Assembly: GCF_900098925.1 (NCBI RefSeq)
Contig: NZ_LT622357.1
Span: 389,496 to 453,495, forward strand
Direction of reading: 5' to 3'
Length of the DNA: 64,000 bases
Source of the DNA: Bacillus massiliglaciei
Lineage (GTDB): Bacteria > Bacillota > Bacilli > Bacillales > DSM-1321
Part shown: piece by piece, positions 27,637-37,465 of the stretch
Layout of the letters: each line of letters opens with the position of its first letter
How positions within the stretch are numbered: position 1 is the first letter of the stretch
The notes under the pieces: model-generated
What the model saw: only the letters and a program-made list of their open reading frames with translations
What the model was told of the DNA's origin: nothing
Database searches by the model: none
Made by a program: the position numbers and the translations under genes

Positions 27637-27676
27637 AAACAAAGCGCAAAGCCGTTAATGGCTTGCGCTTTGTTTT
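27637..27676. terminator. Bidirectional terminator between acuC and ccpA
   Basis: AAAACAAAGCGCAAAGCC pairs with GGCTTGCGCTTTGTTTT around a six-base loop; it serves convergent acuC and ccpA and touches the ccpA stop codon. Confidence 0.93.
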
Positions 27677-28676
27677 ATTTAGTAGAATCTCTTTCATCAA
27701 TTCGATGAGGCAGGATTACTTTTTCATGCCCCTCGACAGATTCTTTATTCATTAGTTTTGTCAATAATCTCATCGCAACCGCACCGATATCATATAAAGG
27801 CTGTACGATTGTCGTAATTTGAGGACGGACCATCAGGGTCAGACGCGTATTATCAAAACTGATAACCTCGAAATCATTTGGTACATGGAAGCCTTTATCC
27901 TGTGCCGCATGGACAATTCCTAAAGCCATTTCATCTGAAGCTACAATGATAGCTGTCGGCTTTTCTTCTGCCTCGAGCAGTTTTTCAAATGAATCAATTC
28001 CGGAATCATAGCTATGATCCCCTTCTACAACGCAGGACTCATCATAAGAAATTCCAGCCGCTTCGAGACCTCTTTGATAACCATCAAGCTTCTTTTGATT
28101 AATGGGCTCATTCTGATTGCCGATCAATAAGGCAATCCGCTTATGCCCTTTCTCAGCAAACGCCGAAACAGCATCATAGGCCGCCGCTTCATAATCAATA
28201 TTAACAGAAGGAACCCGGCCTTCTTCTTCGATAGAACCTGCAAGTACAATCGGAACCGGGGAGTTATTGAACTCTTTGACATGCTCGTCCGTAATATTTG
28301 CCCCCATGAAAACGATTCCGTCTACTTGTTTGCCTAACATAGTGTTCAGCAGACGAAACTCTTTATCTTCATTTTCATCCGAATTGCTTAAAATAATATT
28401 ATATTTATACATCGTAGCAATATCTTCAATGCCTCGGGCTAACTCAGCATAAAAAATACTGGAGATATCAGGTATAATGACCCCTACTGTAGTAGTTTTT
28501 TTACTGGCTAATCCTCTGGCCACGGCATTCGGCCTGTAGCCTAATCTTTCAATTACTTCCGTCACTTTTTTTCTTGTGGACGGTTTAACATTCGAATTTC
28601 CGTTTACCACACGAGAAACCGTTGCCATGGAGACATTCGCTTCCCTGGCTACATCGTAAATTGTTATGTTATTCAT
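27675..28676 (-). CDS. ccpA: Catabolite control protein A
   Basis: A 333-residue LacI-family regulator, the central carbon catabolite control protein of Bacillus. The N-terminal helix-turn-helix and hinge ([23 protein letters not shown] through AVARGLA, residues 3-58) are followed by a periplasmic-binding-protein-like effector domain that binds HPr-Ser-P. Together they bind cre sites. The ATG at 28676 has GGAGGAG upstream. Its neighbours acuABC-acsA on one side and aroA on the other match the B. subtilis order, and acsA and acuABC are known targets there. No cre was confidently located near those genes here. Confidence 0.96.
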   Translation of the reverse strand: MNNITIYDVAREANVSMATVSRVVNGNSNVKPSTRKKVTEVIERLGYRPNAVARGLASKKTTTVGVIIPDISSIFYAELARGIEDIATMYKYNIILSNSDENEDKEFRLLNTMLGKQVDGIVFMGANITDEHVKEFNNSPVPIVLAGSIEEEGRVPSVNIDYEAAAYDAVSAFAEKGHKRIALLIGNQNEPINQKKLDGYQRGLEAAGISYDESCVVEGDHSYDSGIDSFEKLLEAEEKPTAIIVASDEMALGIVHAAQDKGFHVPNDFEVISFDNTRLTLMVRPQITTIVQPLYDIGAVAMRLLTKLMNKESVEGHEKVILPHRIDERDSTK

Positions 28677-29004
28677 CTATATACTCCTCCATTTCTTACA
28701 TTTTCCCCCAAACACACAAAATTATTTGTATTATCCAAATAATTTCAAGCAGGATATTCAGGTTTGCCATGTTCATTTATGAGCAATCAATGCCTTTATT
28801 CTGGTGCCATAATATGGCTTTATACCGCACAGTTCTCATTCTTTTATTAATCATACGATAACCCTTTCTTTCCTGCAATCGAAAAAGAATCACTTTTTAT
28901 GTTTTATGGAATTTTCCGGATAATTCCGCACAATTTCGTGTCAATATTCACTTGATGGAGAACATTTGTATGAACTCGGTATAGCCTCTGTTTCTTCAAA
29001 AAGA
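28677..29004. other. ccpA upstream region, no gene
   Basis: The stretch before ccpA is AT-rich and holds its promoter region, but no -35/-10 pair stands out; TTGAAATTATTTGG followed by ATAATT is the best, weak, candidate. No other gene or repeat seen. Confidence 0.4.
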
Positions 29005-29028
29005 AAAACCCTCTCGTTCGAGGGCTTT
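29005..29028 (-). terminator. Second terminator downstream of aroA
   Basis: CCCTC (29009-29013) and GAGGG (29020-29024) with T-rich sequence following on the minus strand. It backs up the aroA terminator 40 bases upstream. Confidence 0.7.
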
Positions 29029-29061
29029 AACAGCATTATGCTTCCTCTTTGCTCATTATAT

Positions 29062-29101
29062 AAAAAGGGGCTTAGAATGAAAGTCATTCTGAACCCCTTC
29101 T
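29062..29101 (-). terminator. aroA terminator
   Basis: A long hairpin with arms AAGGGG...TTAGAATGA and TCATTCT...CCCCTT, followed on the minus strand by TTTTTAT. Confidence 0.82.
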
Positions 29102-29143
29102 GTCACCAGCCTAAGCCGGCTTGTGTTATACGTTAGAAATAGA

Positions 29144-30220
29144 TCAAACCGTTACCCAGCTTAAGCGTTTAATTTCATCATAGAACTCATCAAATTGTTT
29201 GAAGTCCATTTGCTGTGCGGAATCTGAAAGAGCAACGGATGGATCTGGATGCACTTCTGCCATGACGCCGTCTGCCCCAATGGCCAAGGCAGCCTTCGCA
29301 GTCGGAAGAAGCAAGTCTCTGCGTCCTGTAGAATGCGTAACATCCACCAAGACCGGCAAATGCGTTTCCTGCTTCAGAATTGGAACCGCAGAAATGTCCA
29401 ATGTGTTACGAGTAGCTTTTTCATATGTCCGGATACCTCGCTCACAAAGAATGATGTTTCCATTTCCCTGAGACATGATATATTCAGCTGCATTAATAAA
29501 TTCATCAATAGTGGCAGCAAGTCCTCTTTTTAGAAGAACCGGTTTGTTCACTGCACCAGCCGCTTTTAACAAGTCGAAGTTCTGCATATTTCTGGCACCG
29601 ATTTGGATGACATCAATATGGTCAAGGGCAGCCTCGATATCATTAGCGCTTACGATTTCACTGATTACAGCCAAACCGTACTCGTCAGCGACCTGTTTCA
29701 AAATCTTCAGGCCTTCCAAGCCAAGTCCTTGGAAATCATATGGTGAAGTACGCGGTTTATAGGCACCTCCGCGCATTAATTTAAGACCTTTTGCTTTAAT
29801 CTGTGCTGCTACAGCTGCTGTCTGCTCATAAGATTCTACAGCACATGGTCCGAAAATGAAGCTTGGCACACCGTTTCCGACCAATTCACCTTTAAGATCG
29901 ATTACTGTATCCTCAGCCTTTTGCTTTCTGGAAACAAGTAAAGTCTTTTTCTGATTATCTTCTTGAAGATCAAGACCCAGCTTGAAGATTTCCTTAAATA
30001 TATGCTTAATAGAGGCTGAGTCAAGAGGGCCTGTATGATTACTTTCGATTAAGTCAAGCATGGTTCTTTCACGAACAGGATCATAACGGTTCACACCCTG
30101 TTTTTCCTTGACATGTCCGATTTCCTGTACAAGTTCTGCGCGCTTATTAATAAGATGTAATAACTGAAGGTTAATATCGTCCAATTGATCGCGTAAAACG
30201 TTAAGTTCCTTGTTGCTCAT
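29144..30220 (-). CDS. aroA: DAHP synthase/chorismate mutase fusion AroA
   Basis: A 358-residue bifunctional enzyme. Residues 1-90 form an AroQ-type chorismate mutase ([27 protein letters not shown]); the rest is a type I 3-deoxy-D-arabino-heptulosonate 7-phosphate synthase of the AroAII/KDO8PS-like class, with [25 protein letters not shown] and [14 protein letters not shown] motifs. It starts the shikimate pathway and the mutase domain acts as a feedback sensor of chorismate and prephenate in Bacillus. The start at 30220 is chosen because AAGGGTGG precedes it and the length equals B. subtilis AroA. Divergent from the FtsA-like gene, with a promoter at 30341-30369. Confidence 0.96.
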   Translation of the reverse strand: MSNKELNVLRDQLDDINLQLLHLINKRAELVQEIGHVKEKQGVNRYDPVRERTMLDLIESNHTGPLDSASIKHIFKEIFKLGLDLQEDNQKKTLLVSRKQKAEDTVIDLKGELVGNGVPSFIFGPCAVESYEQTAAVAAQIKAKGLKLMRGGAYKPRTSPYDFQGLGLEGLKILKQVADEYGLAVISEIVSANDIEAALDHIDVIQIGARNMQNFDLLKAAGAVNKPVLLKRGLAATIDEFINAAEYIMSQGNGNIILCERGIRTYEKATRNTLDISAVPILKQETHLPVLVDVTHSTGRRDLLLPTAKAALAIGADGVMAEVHPDPSVALSDSAQQMDFKQFDEFYDEIKRLSWVTV

Positions 30221-30340
30221 TGCAATCCACCCTTTCTTCCTTTTAAGTTTAACCAGTTCCATAATCCTTAAGCATCTGGTTATGCACCGGCATTCTTTTA
30301 ATTATGAAAATTCATGCGTTTTTCATGTATAATTGACTTT

Positions 30341-30369
30341 ATTATAAAGGAAACATTCCTGAATGTCAC
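30341..30369 (-). promoter_or_regulatory. Sigma-A promoter of aroA
   Basis: On the minus strand GTGACA (30364-30369) and TATAAT (30341-30346) are separated by 17 bases. Confidence 0.65.
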
Positions 30370-30441
30370 GAACTTTTCCTTTATTAATTAAACGCTTTTA
30401 AGCATTAAAGTTAAATTTATAACAAAGAAGGTGTTCTTCCA

Positions 30442-32604
30442 ATGAAAGAAAAACTTGTCGCCCTTGATATAGGAACACGTTCCGTTGTAGGCATTATATT
30501 AGAAAAAGCAGAAGAAAGCTATCAAATAATTGAAATAATTTCAGCTGAGCATACTAAACGTGCGATGCTGGACGGTCAAATACATGATGTAGTTGAGGTA
30601 GCAAAGGTAATTCAGTCTATAAAAGAAAAGCTTGAAGCAAAGCATGGACCCATTCAAAAGGTAGCCGTAGCTGCTGCCGGGAGAGCTTTAAGAACAGAAT
30701 CTTCAGAAGTGACTATGGAGATTGCCGGAAAACCGATGATGACACGTGATGATATCCTCCACCTTGAGTTCAGCGCTGTCCAGGAGGCTCAAAGACGGGT
30801 GGCCGGAGATGAGCAGGATCCTTCTGTATATTTTTGTGTCGGTTATTCCGTCCTGGCGTATCAGCTGGATGGACAGGAAATCGGCAATTTGATTGACCAA
30901 AGCGGCAAAGAAGCTTCAGTCGGTGTGATTGCAACTTTTCTTCCGAAAGTAGTTGTCGAATCCTTGCTGGCCGCACTGAAAAGGACAGGACTGGAAATGA
31001 TGGCTCTGACATTGGAACCGATAGCCGCTATCAATGTACTCATTCCTCCTTCAATGCGCCGCTTAAATGTCGCTCTTGTTGATATCGGTGCAGGAACTTC
31101 TGATATTGCCATAACCGATTCTGGAACGGTCACTGCTTATGGAATGGTGCCAATTGCAGGTGATGAGATTACAGAGGCAATCAGCGATGACTTTCTGCTT
31201 GATTTTCCATTAGCTGAAAAGGCCAAAAGAGAGCTGAACAGCCAGAATACCATTATCGTTACTGATATTCTTGGTTTTGAAACAGCCTTGCCTAAAGAAG
31301 ATATCCTGATGAAGATTATGCCCGCTTTGGAGCGTTTGGCGGATTCTATTACCAAGGAAATACTGCGATTAAACAATCATAAGCCGCCTAAAGCCGTGAT
31401 GTTAATTGGCGGCGGCAGCCAAACGCCTGAATTAACACAGCTGATATCAGACCGTCTCGGCCTGCCGGAAAACCGGGTTGCTGTACGCGGGATAGAGGCC
31501 ATTCAGCATCTTGATCGGGGTGAACAGCCTTTTTCTGGTCCTGAATTGGTTACTCCCATTGGCATTGCCATAGCTGCAGACCATAATCCAATAAAATTTA
31601 TGAGTATTCAGGTGAACGGGAGACCTGTGAGACTTTTTGAAATGAAAGAAATGACAGTCGCTGATTGTCTTTTAGCTGCCGGCATTCATATTGGAAAATT
31701 ATACGGTCGGCCCGGAATAGCCAAAATTATCGAATTAAACGGCCGCCAAGTGACCGTTCCCGGTGAATACGGAACAAGGCCATTGATACGAGTAAATGGG
31801 ACAGAAGCCGCGCTTGATGCTCCAGTTCAAAACGGGGATCGCATAATAGCTGAAAAAGGAACAGACGGAGCCTCCCCAGTTGTAAGCCTGGGTTCCTTAG
31901 TAAATGACACAGAAGGCAAAACGGTTTTTATAAATGGAAAAGAACAAGTAATCAATGCGGTCTTTACTAAAAATGGAGAAACGGTAGATTTTAATACATT
32001 GGCAGAAGATCACGACATTATTCGCTGTATGGTTCCTGAAACCATCGAAGAAGTACTGACAGCGGCGGGACGGGAAGATCTTCTGGAGCAAACACTGCCC
32101 TTTTCCATTCAATTAAATGGAAAGACAACGGAGATTCCTTGTTATTCAGGGAAAGTGATGAAAAATGGTGCTAAAGCTTCTCTCAGCAGCACATGCTCCG
32201 ATCAAGATGAAATCGTAATCATGCCGGCCTCTGCTCCTTCCCTGGAGGAACTGGCGGATTCCTTAAGTATGCAATTGTTCTTTTCTATTCCTGTCACCTT
32301 TAACGGCAGCGAGATCATACTTTCCAAGCCTGTAACTCAATTTCATCGCGGAAATGAAGTATTGTCCAAAGAAGAACTCATTCAAAATGGCGAGTCATTA
32401 AAAATAATCAAACAGGAATTAGCCCCCTTTTTGTTTCAAGATATTTTTCGCTATGCCGAAATTGATTTACCACCTGTAACAAACGGACGGTATATTTTAA
32501 TTAAAAATAATGAAGAAACCTCATTTCATGAGCCCGTTGCCCCTGGGGATCAACTAAAAATTCTATGGCCGACTGTTCCCCGTCAAGGAGGAGGTCCTGT
32601 ATAG
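30442..32604 (+). CDS. FtsA-like actin-fold ATPase with tandem beta-grasp-like repeats
   Basis: A 720-residue protein. Residues 1-380 carry the FtsA/PilM actin fold: phosphate 1 loop LDIGTRSVVG (8-17), phosphate 2 loop VDIGAGTSD (213-221) and adenosine loop LIGGGSQTPE (321-330). The last 340 residues form a series of similar units, each with an NG turn between strands and ending in a GDxIxI-like strand: 465-469, 523-527, 588-592, 649-654 and 702-707. There is no signal peptide, no clear membrane helix and no FtsA-type C-terminal amphipathic helix. It is not the cell-division FtsA, which is normally partnered by ftsZ and about 440 residues long. It is monocistronic, divergent from aroA, and B. 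subtilis has no clear equivalent here. Function unknown; a scaffold at the membrane or a polymer with binding modules would fit. Confidence 0.82.
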   Translation: MKEKLVALDIGTRSVVGIILEKAEESYQIIEIISAEHTKRAMLDGQIHDVVEVAKVIQSIKEKLEAKHGPIQKVAVAAAGRALRTESSEVTMEIAGKPMMTRDDILHLEFSAVQEAQRRVAGDEQDPSVYFCVGYSVLAYQLDGQEIGNLIDQSGKEASVGVIATFLPKVVVESLLAALKRTGLEMMALTLEPIAAINVLIPPSMRRLNVALVDIGAGTSDIAITDSGTVTAYGMVPIAGDEITEAISDDFLLDFPLAEKAKRELNSQNTIIVTDILGFETALPKEDILMKIMPALERLADSITKEILRLNNHKPPKAVMLIGGGSQTPELTQLISDRLGLPENRVAVRGIEAIQHLDRGEQPFSGPELVTPIGIAIAADHNPIKFMSIQVNGRPVRLFEMKEMTVADCLLAAGIHIGKLYGRPGIAKIIELNGRQVTVPGEYGTRPLIRVNGTEAALDAPVQNGDRIIAEKGTDGASPVVSLGSLVNDTEGKTVFINGKEQVINAVFTKNGETVDFNTLAEDHDIIRCMVPETIEEVLTAAGREDLLEQTLPFSIQLNGKTTEIPCYSGKVMKNGAKASLSSTCSDQDEIVIMPASAPSLEELADSLSMQLFFSIPVTFNGSEIILSKPVTQFHRGNEVLSKEELIQNGESLKIIKQELAPFLFQDIFRYAEIDLPPVTNGRYILIKNNEETSFHEPVAPGDQLKILWPTVPRQGGGPV

Positions 32605-32624
32605 AACCTTAGAGAAAAGCATAA

Positions 32625-32660
32625 AAAAACGAATCCCTGTGACAGGATTCGTTTTTTTAT
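32625..32660. terminator. Bidirectional terminator, FtsA-like gene and brxC
   Basis: AACGAATCC pairs with GGATTCGTT around CTGTGACA, with A/T runs on both sides. It serves the two convergent genes. Confidence 0.9.
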
Positions 32661-32983
32661 TTTTGCAGAGCCTCGCTAAGAGAATCATATGTAATTCTCC
32701 AATGCGATTCATTCCACACAGGCTTCCCCTTTTCAAACAAAATCGCCTGAGGAGACTCATGCTTAATATTAAACGTTTCAGCAATGTAGTTCGATAACGG
32801 TCTTGCATGTTGAACAGCCAGATAAGCAGTCGGCACTTCAGAATGCTCTTCGATATACTTTTGGTATTGGTCAAATGCCTCGCCGCTTACAGGACAAGTA
32901 AGGCTGTGCTTGATTAATAAGAAGCGGTCTTTTTCAAGATACTCATTAAATTGCTCTTCGGTTTCAATTTGTTTCAATTCCAT
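32657..32983 (-). CDS. brxC: Monothiol bacilliredoxin BrxC (YtxJ)
   Basis: A 108-residue thioredoxin-fold protein, YtxJ family. The active site is TCPVS (Cys at about residue 31), with one cysteine only, and cis-Pro in HESPQAILF. YtxJ is identified in B. subtilis as a monothiol bacilliredoxin that removes bacillithiol from protein thiols after oxidative stress. It is downstream of ytxH and ytxG in the same direction, as in B. subtilis, where this group responds to general stress. The ATG at 32983 has a purine-rich AAAGGAACGAAG upstream, a moderate site. Confidence 0.88.
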   Translation of the reverse strand: MELKQIETEEQFNEYLEKDRFLLIKHSLTCPVSGEAFDQYQKYIEEHSEVPTAYLAVQHARPLSNYIAETFNIKHESPQAILFEKGKPVWNESHWRITYDSLSEALQK

Positions 32984-33026
32984 TCACTTCGTTCCTTTCT
33001 TCTTGTACTGCCGCTTATTGTAAATG

Positions 33027-33069
33027 AAAAAGGCGGATAAGTCATTTATATCACTTACCCCGCCTTTTT
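33027..33069 (-). terminator. ytxH terminator
   Basis: AAAAAGGCGG with an inner AAGT pairs with ACTTACCCCGCCTTTTT. It falls between ytxH and brxC, so brxC may have its own promoter or depend on readthrough. Confidence 0.8.
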
Positions 33070-33078
33070 CCAAATGAT

Positions 33079-33663
33079 TTACTTGTACTTGCTTTCCGTT
33101 TCTTCAAAAGCTTTTTTTGCTTCATCCAGCTTCTTTTGAGCGGTATTTTTATTCGAATTAGAAGATTCTTTTTTGCTGCTGTCTCCGCTCTCCTGATTTG
33201 TTTCAACTGAAACAATAGGAGCATCGGTTACACCGACAGTATCGACATCACGATTGCTTGTATTCGTTGTATCGTCTGCCGCATCTCCGTGCTTGTCATT
33301 GGCATCCTTTGCTGCTTTCATGCCCTTTACCTTGTTCATGAGATCGCTCGATTTGCTCGTCACCATATCTGCGACAGGCTTGGACTTTTCTTTTGCCGTT
33401 TCAGCAAGTCCTGTCCCTTTCTCGACAGCTGTTTGACGCAGCTTCTCTGTTTTTTCTGTAATATTTTTGGCCTGTACATTAAAGTCGCTTCTAAGCTCTT
33501 TTCCTGTTTTCGGAGCCATGAAAAGTGCTGTAGCAGCTCCGACCATTCCTCCAATCAGCGCGCCGATAATAAAATCTTTGGAATTGGAGTTCTTGCTTTC
33601 CTCGTATGCTCTTGGATACTCTTTCGTATAATCCTTCGTCGGAAAATCATTTTTGTTTGTCAT
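33079..33663 (-). CDS. ytxH: YtxH-family general stress protein
   Basis: A 194-residue protein. One N-terminal hydrophobic segment FIIGALIGGMVGAATALFMAPKTGKELRSDF (about residues 28-60) is the YtxH/Gvp-like family signature; the remainder is a hydrophilic, Lys/Ala/Glu-rich coiled-coil-prone region and a Ser/Asn-rich tail with low complexity. It is membrane-associated, with an unclear molecular role; B. subtilis YtxH belongs to the sigma-B regulon. Start: the second ATG (33663) is preferred because GGAGG lies nine bases upstream, whereas the first (33669) is only three bases from it. Downstream of ytxG in one unit. Confidence 0.88.
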   Translation of the reverse strand: MTNKNDFPTKDYTKEYPRAYEESKNSNSKDFIIGALIGGMVGAATALFMAPKTGKELRSDFNVQAKNITEKTEKLRQTAVEKGTGLAETAKEKSKPVADMVTSKSSDLMNKVKGMKAAKDANDKHGDAADDTTNTSNRDVDTVGVTDAPIVSVETNQESGDSSKKESSNSNKNTAQKKLDEAKKAFEETESKYK

Positions 33664-33757
33664 GTTCATTCTCCTCCTAATTACATAGAATTTAGCTTAC
33701 ACTCCAAGTGGTATAATCATTCACTTATAAAAAGTAAAGTCACTTGTTTAAATTGGC

Positions 33758-34273
33758 TCAGTTTCTCGATCTTAGAAACCTTTTCTTAGGCAGATTGTCT
33801 GTTTCTCCCGCTTCCGCTTCCAGGGATAACTCAGAGGCAGGCGCTGTCTGTGCTTCCTCTTGTTTTTTTCTGGCCTTCCATTTTTCCCGGAACTCCATGG
33901 CTACATTGCCCCATTGAAGAACCTGGGATATTTTATCCTGATTATTGTCAATTTCAAGCTGTACTCTATTTGACACCTTCTGGATAGAAGAGTTGAAACC
34001 TTGAATAGAGGTTCCGACATCTTTTACAGCATTTACAACTGTATTAAGATTTTCTGACTTATTCTGCAAATCCTCAGCCAATGCATTAGTCTTATGTAGT
34101 AATTGAGCAGTCTCCACTGTAATACCCTGCATTTGGCTTTCAAGTCCTGTTAATGTGTGTGCTACGCTGTCCAGCGTCTTCTGCAGCGAACCCAGTGTTT
34201 TCCCCAGGTAAATCACCAAAATTAAAAAGGCGATTGCTGCTACTGCTGCGCTTAAATATAAAATAATCTCCAT
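33758..34273 (-). CDS. ytxG: YtxG, DUF948 membrane protein
   Basis: A 171-residue protein with one N-terminal transmembrane helix (about residues 3-23, [21 protein letters not shown]) and a long amphipathic helix ([24 protein letters not shown]...) with heptad repeats. It belongs to the DUF948 family, whose members are stress-linked membrane proteins of unknown biochemical role. The start at 34273 is backed by GGAGG seven bases upstream. First gene of the ytxG-ytxH pair; brxC follows beyond a terminator. In B. subtilis this operon is stress (sigma-B) and sigma-H controlled; I did not identify such a promoter with confidence here. Confidence 0.88.
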   Translation of the reverse strand: MEIILYLSAAVAAIAFLILVIYLGKTLGSLQKTLDSVAHTLTGLESQMQGITVETAQLLHKTNALAEDLQNKSENLNTVVNAVKDVGTSIQGFNSSIQKVSNRVQLEIDNNQDKISQVLQWGNVAMEFREKWKARKKQEEAQTAPASELSLEAEAGETDNLPKKRFLRSRN

Positions 34274-34484
34274 GGTACACCTCCGAAAAAAATCCATTTC
34301 TTAATTTTAAACTTGTTTTAATAATTACCCTGTCTGTTTTATTATAAACGTAATTTATGGTTTCCATAAACCCGAATCGTTCTCCTGCCCCAAAATGTTT
34401 TTAAAAATATTTCTGTTTCCGAAATATTTGAGGTAAAATGGAGTAGTCTATATAGTCTATATTTTGAAAAAATGGAGGAATAGC

Positions 34485-35600
34485 ATGAAAGACCCGAGAA
34501 TTCAAACCCTTGCAAAAAATCTTATCCACTATTCAGTTAAGCTGAAAAAGGGAGAAAAAGTATTAATAGAAAACTTTGGACTCCAGCGGGAGCTTGTCCA
34601 AGCTCTTGTGAAAGAAGCATATGCAGCCGGAGGTTACCCTTTTGTAAGCATCAAAGACCATAAAGTCGACCGTGCTCTGCTTATGGGTGCCCAACAGGAG
34701 CAATACGAGATGATGGCTGACTTTGAAGCCTCCGTTATGAACAAGATGGATGCCTACATTGGATTAAGGGCTGGTGATAACATTAATGAACAGTCCGATG
34801 TACCGGCTGAAAAAATGGCCATTCATGGGCAGACCATCGGCAAAAAAGTACATAGAGACATCCGTGTCCCGAAAACAAAATGGGTTGTCCTGCGCTATCC
34901 GACCGACTCAATGGCTCAGCTCGCTAAAATGAGCACAGAAGCGTTTGAAGATTTTTACTTTAACGTCTGCAATCTAGATTACGGAAAGATGAGCGAGGCC
35001 ATGGACAGCCTTGTTGAATTAATGGATCAAACCGATAAGGTGCGGCTGACCGGTCCAGGAACTGACCTAACCTTCTCTATCAAAGGGATCAAAGCGATTA
35101 AATGTGCCGGTGAGCTAAACGTTCCGGATGGAGAGGTATATTCTGCGCCGGTCCGCGATTCAGTTAATGGCGTAATTACCTATAATACTCCTTCTCCTTA
35201 CCAGGGATTCACCTTTGAAAATGTGAAGCTGACGTTCAAGAACGGAAAAATTATCGAAGCGACGGCCAATAATACCGAACGTATCAATAAAGTATTTGAT
35301 ACTGATGAAGGAGCCCGCTATATAGGCGAGTTTGCGATAGGTGTTAATCCTTATATTCTTCATCCGATGCAAGATATCCTTTTTGATGAGAAAATTGATG
35401 GAAGCTTTCATTTTACACCAGGCCAATGCTATGACGATGCCTACAACGGCAATCATTCCAATATCCATTGGGACCTGGTCAATATCCAGCGCCCTGAGTA
35501 CGGCGGCGGAGAAATCTACTTTGACGATGTACTGATCCGTAAGGATGGACGCTTTGTCATTCCTGAATTAGAGACATTAAACCCTGAACACTTGAAATAA
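34485..35600 (+). CDS. M29-family metallo-aminopeptidase
   Basis: A 371-residue cytoplasmic aminopeptidase of the thermophilic M29 family (AmpS/PepS). The family fold is seen in LVIRxAAYAAGG-like segments and the metal-site residues: Glu in YIGEFAIGVNP, His in DGSFHFTPGQCYDDAYNG and HSNIHWDLVNI, and Asp near EIYFDDVLIRKDG. It releases N-terminal amino acids from peptides in protein turnover. Start at 34485, with GGAGGAATAGC upstream, rather than the longer frame at 34464. It is monocistronic and divergent from ytxG, ending in its own terminator. Confidence 0.9.
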   Translation: MKDPRIQTLAKNLIHYSVKLKKGEKVLIENFGLQRELVQALVKEAYAAGGYPFVSIKDHKVDRALLMGAQQEQYEMMADFEASVMNKMDAYIGLRAGDNINEQSDVPAEKMAIHGQTIGKKVHRDIRVPKTKWVVLRYPTDSMAQLAKMSTEAFEDFYFNVCNLDYGKMSEAMDSLVELMDQTDKVRLTGPGTDLTFSIKGIKAIKCAGELNVPDGEVYSAPVRDSVNGVITYNTPSPYQGFTFENVKLTFKNGKIIEATANNTERINKVFDTDEGARYIGEFAIGVNPYILHPMQDILFDEKIDGSFHFTPGQCYDDAYNGNHSNIHWDLVNIQRPEYGGGEIYFDDVLIRKDGRFVIPELETLNPEHLK

Positions 35601-35658
35601 GAAAAAGCGGCAGCATTTTAGGAATGTCTCCTATCTTTAATAAACCGGCCAGAATAAA

Positions 35659-35710
35659 AACAAAGAACATCTACATTTCTCACAGAGAAATTTGATGTTC
35701 TTTGCTTTTT
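35659..35710 (+). terminator. Terminator of the M29 aminopeptidase gene
   Basis: AAAGAACATC (35662-35671) pairs with GATGTTCTTT (35694-35703), with inner ATTTCTC/GAGAAAT, followed by GCTTTTT. Confidence 0.88.
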
Positions 35711-35837
35711 CTATATGGATTTCCGTTTCTCCATGTTTTCTGTGAGTTCTCTCACTCACAATCCATTTCCTTTCTTCCTATAAATTCTTATCCTATCTAA
35801 GAAATTTCTGCTTCAGTTTTAATTTCAAAAAGCCATA
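35711..35837. other. Spacer between convergent genes, nothing seen
   Basis: AT-rich sequence between the two terminators; no gene or repeat recognised. Confidence 0.4.
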
Positions 35838-35883
35838 AAAAAGCTGCAGAGTAAACTTGGATCTTCTCCAAGTTACTCTGCAG
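35838..35883 (-). terminator. murC terminator
   Basis: CTGCAGAGTAA (35844-35854) pairs with TTACTCTGCAG (35873-35883), with inner ACTTGGA/TCCAAGT, then a T-run on the minus strand. Confidence 0.9.
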
Positions 35884-35901
35884 TCTGTGCCTGCCGATAT
35901 G

Positions 35902-37215
35902 TTAATCGATTTTATTTACTTTCAAAGACTGTTCATAAGCCACCTGAAACTTCTGGATGTCTCCTGCTCCCATGAACAGAATGACACTGTTCTTATGTTT
36001 TTGCAGGACATCAGCCGTTTCTTCGCTGATCAGGGAAGCTCCTGGAATCTTTGCCTGAAGATCCTCAATTGATAATTTACCTTGATGCTCACGGGCTGAA
36101 CCGAAAATATCACATAAATAAACACTGTCCGCCAAATTAAGGCTGGCTGCAAAATTATCTAAAAAGGTTTGAGTCCGCGTAAAAGTATGAGGCTGGAATA
36201 CAGCAACAATTTCACGGTCTTGATACTTCTGACGAGCTGAGTCAATGGTAGCTGTAATCTCAGTCGGATGATGGGCATAATCGTCAATCACAATCTGATT
36301 GCCTATTTTCTTCTCGCTGAATCTTCTTTTTACTCCGCCAAACGTCATCAAACCTTCCTTAACTGCAGTTGGATCAAGATCTTCGTATTGACAAAGAGCA
36401 ATTACCCCAAGTGCATTAAGCACACTGTGTTTACCGAAAGTAGGAATCTTAAAAGTATCGAAATAATTATTGCGGACATACACATCAAATGCTGTACCGT
36501 CTTCGGATACCTTTACATTTTTAGCCTGAAAGTCATTTCCTTCTCCAAAACCGTAAAAAATAACGGGTACCTTTGCCTGAATTTTAGGAAGCTGTTCATC
36601 ATCACCGCAGGCAATGATACCTTTATTGACTTGAAGTGCCATTGTTTGAAATGCTTCGAATACATCTTCAATATTGGCAAAGTAATCCGGATGGTCGAAA
36701 TCAATGTTTGTCATGATCGCATAGTCCGGATAGTAGGATAGAAAATGACGGCGGTATTCACACGCTTCAAAAACAAAATAATTTGAATCCAGTACTCCTT
36801 TTCCGGTTCCATCACCAATTAAGAATGAGGTTGGCTTAGCCGTTCCCATCACATGGGCCAAGAGTCCGGTCGTGGATGTTTTTCCATGTGCCCCTGTTAT
36901 GGCAACACTCGTAAAGTTCTTTAAAAAGTCCCCGAGGAACTTATGATAGCGAATAACAGGAAGCCCCAGTTCCATTGCTCTGACAATTTCAGGATGGGTA
37001 TCCGGGAAAGCATTTCCTGCAATAATAGTCATTCCGGGTTTTATATTTTCCTCAGAAAATGGCAGAATTTTAATTCCTGCCTCTTCCAATGCAATTTGTG
37101 TAAAAAAGTGTTTTTCATAATCGGAACCCTGTACTTCCATATTCATATTATGAAGCACTTGTGCAAGTGCGCTCATTCCAGAACCTTTGATTCCTACAAA
37201 ATGGTAAACAGTCAT
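35902..37215 (-). CDS. murC: UDP-N-acetylmuramate-L-alanine ligase
   Basis: A 437-residue Mur ligase that adds L-alanine to UDP-MurNAc in the first peptide step of peptidoglycan synthesis. The Rossmann N-terminus begins [15 protein letters not shown], the ATP loop is AHGKTSTTG at about residues 109-117, and the C-terminal domain shows [10 protein letters not shown] and FQPHTFTRT. The start at 37215 has GGAGG eight bases upstream and gives a protein near the 432 residues of B. subtilis MurC. It lies outside the main dcw cluster, as in Bacillus, between the M29 aminopeptidase and sftA. Confidence 0.96.
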   Translation of the reverse strand: MTVYHFVGIKGSGMSALAQVLHNMNMEVQGSDYEKHFFTQIALEEAGIKILPFSEENIKPGMTIIAGNAFPDTHPEIVRAMELGLPVIRYHKFLGDFLKNFTSVAITGAHGKTSTTGLLAHVMGTAKPTSFLIGDGTGKGVLDSNYFVFEACEYRRHFLSYYPDYAIMTNIDFDHPDYFANIEDVFEAFQTMALQVNKGIIACGDDEQLPKIQAKVPVIFYGFGEGNDFQAKNVKVSEDGTAFDVYVRNNYFDTFKIPTFGKHSVLNALGVIALCQYEDLDPTAVKEGLMTFGGVKRRFSEKKIGNQIVIDDYAHHPTEITATIDSARQKYQDREIVAVFQPHTFTRTQTFLDNFAASLNLADSVYLCDIFGSAREHQGKLSIEDLQAKIPGASLISEETADVLQKHKNSVILFMGAGDIQKFQVAYEQSLKVNKID

Positions 37216-37359
37216 ATAACGAACCTCCACCAATCGTCTATCTGTATGACAATCATGATGTCATCCCTGATTTTTATTTTTGTTTAAATTCTTCTAAGTA
37301 TTTTGCTAAAAGCGTTTTTTTATTAGGCTCTCTCTTTATAGATTGTTGTTATAATCCGC

Positions 37360-37465
37360 AAGTTAACATGCCTCGCTATCTGCGGATGACCTATAGGCCT
37401 CCTTGCTCGCATTACTGCGGAGTCAGCATAGCTCGGGCTTTCCGCAGAATTTTGCATAATAAGGC
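37360..37465. repeat. Degenerate copy of a Bacillaceae intergenic repeat
   Basis: In the 464-base gap between murC and sftA, this stretch reads like a decayed copy of a GC-rich repeat often seen between genes in Bacillaceae, with pieces like CTCGCTATCTGCGGATGA, AGGCCTCCTTGCTCGC, CTGCGGAGTC and GGGCTTTCCGCAG in the expected order. It is GC-richer than its surroundings. The rest of the gap holds the murC promoter region and nothing else I can name. Confidence 0.4.

Noticed and set aside
28677-28861. 79-codon plus-strand frame upstream of ccpA
   Set aside because: It overlaps the ccpA 5' end in antisense and lacks a ribosome site.
34298-34484. Sigma-B or sigma-H promoter for ytxG
   Set aside because: Stress control is expected from B. 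subtilis, but the candidates GTTTAA and AGGAGAA lack a matching partner element.
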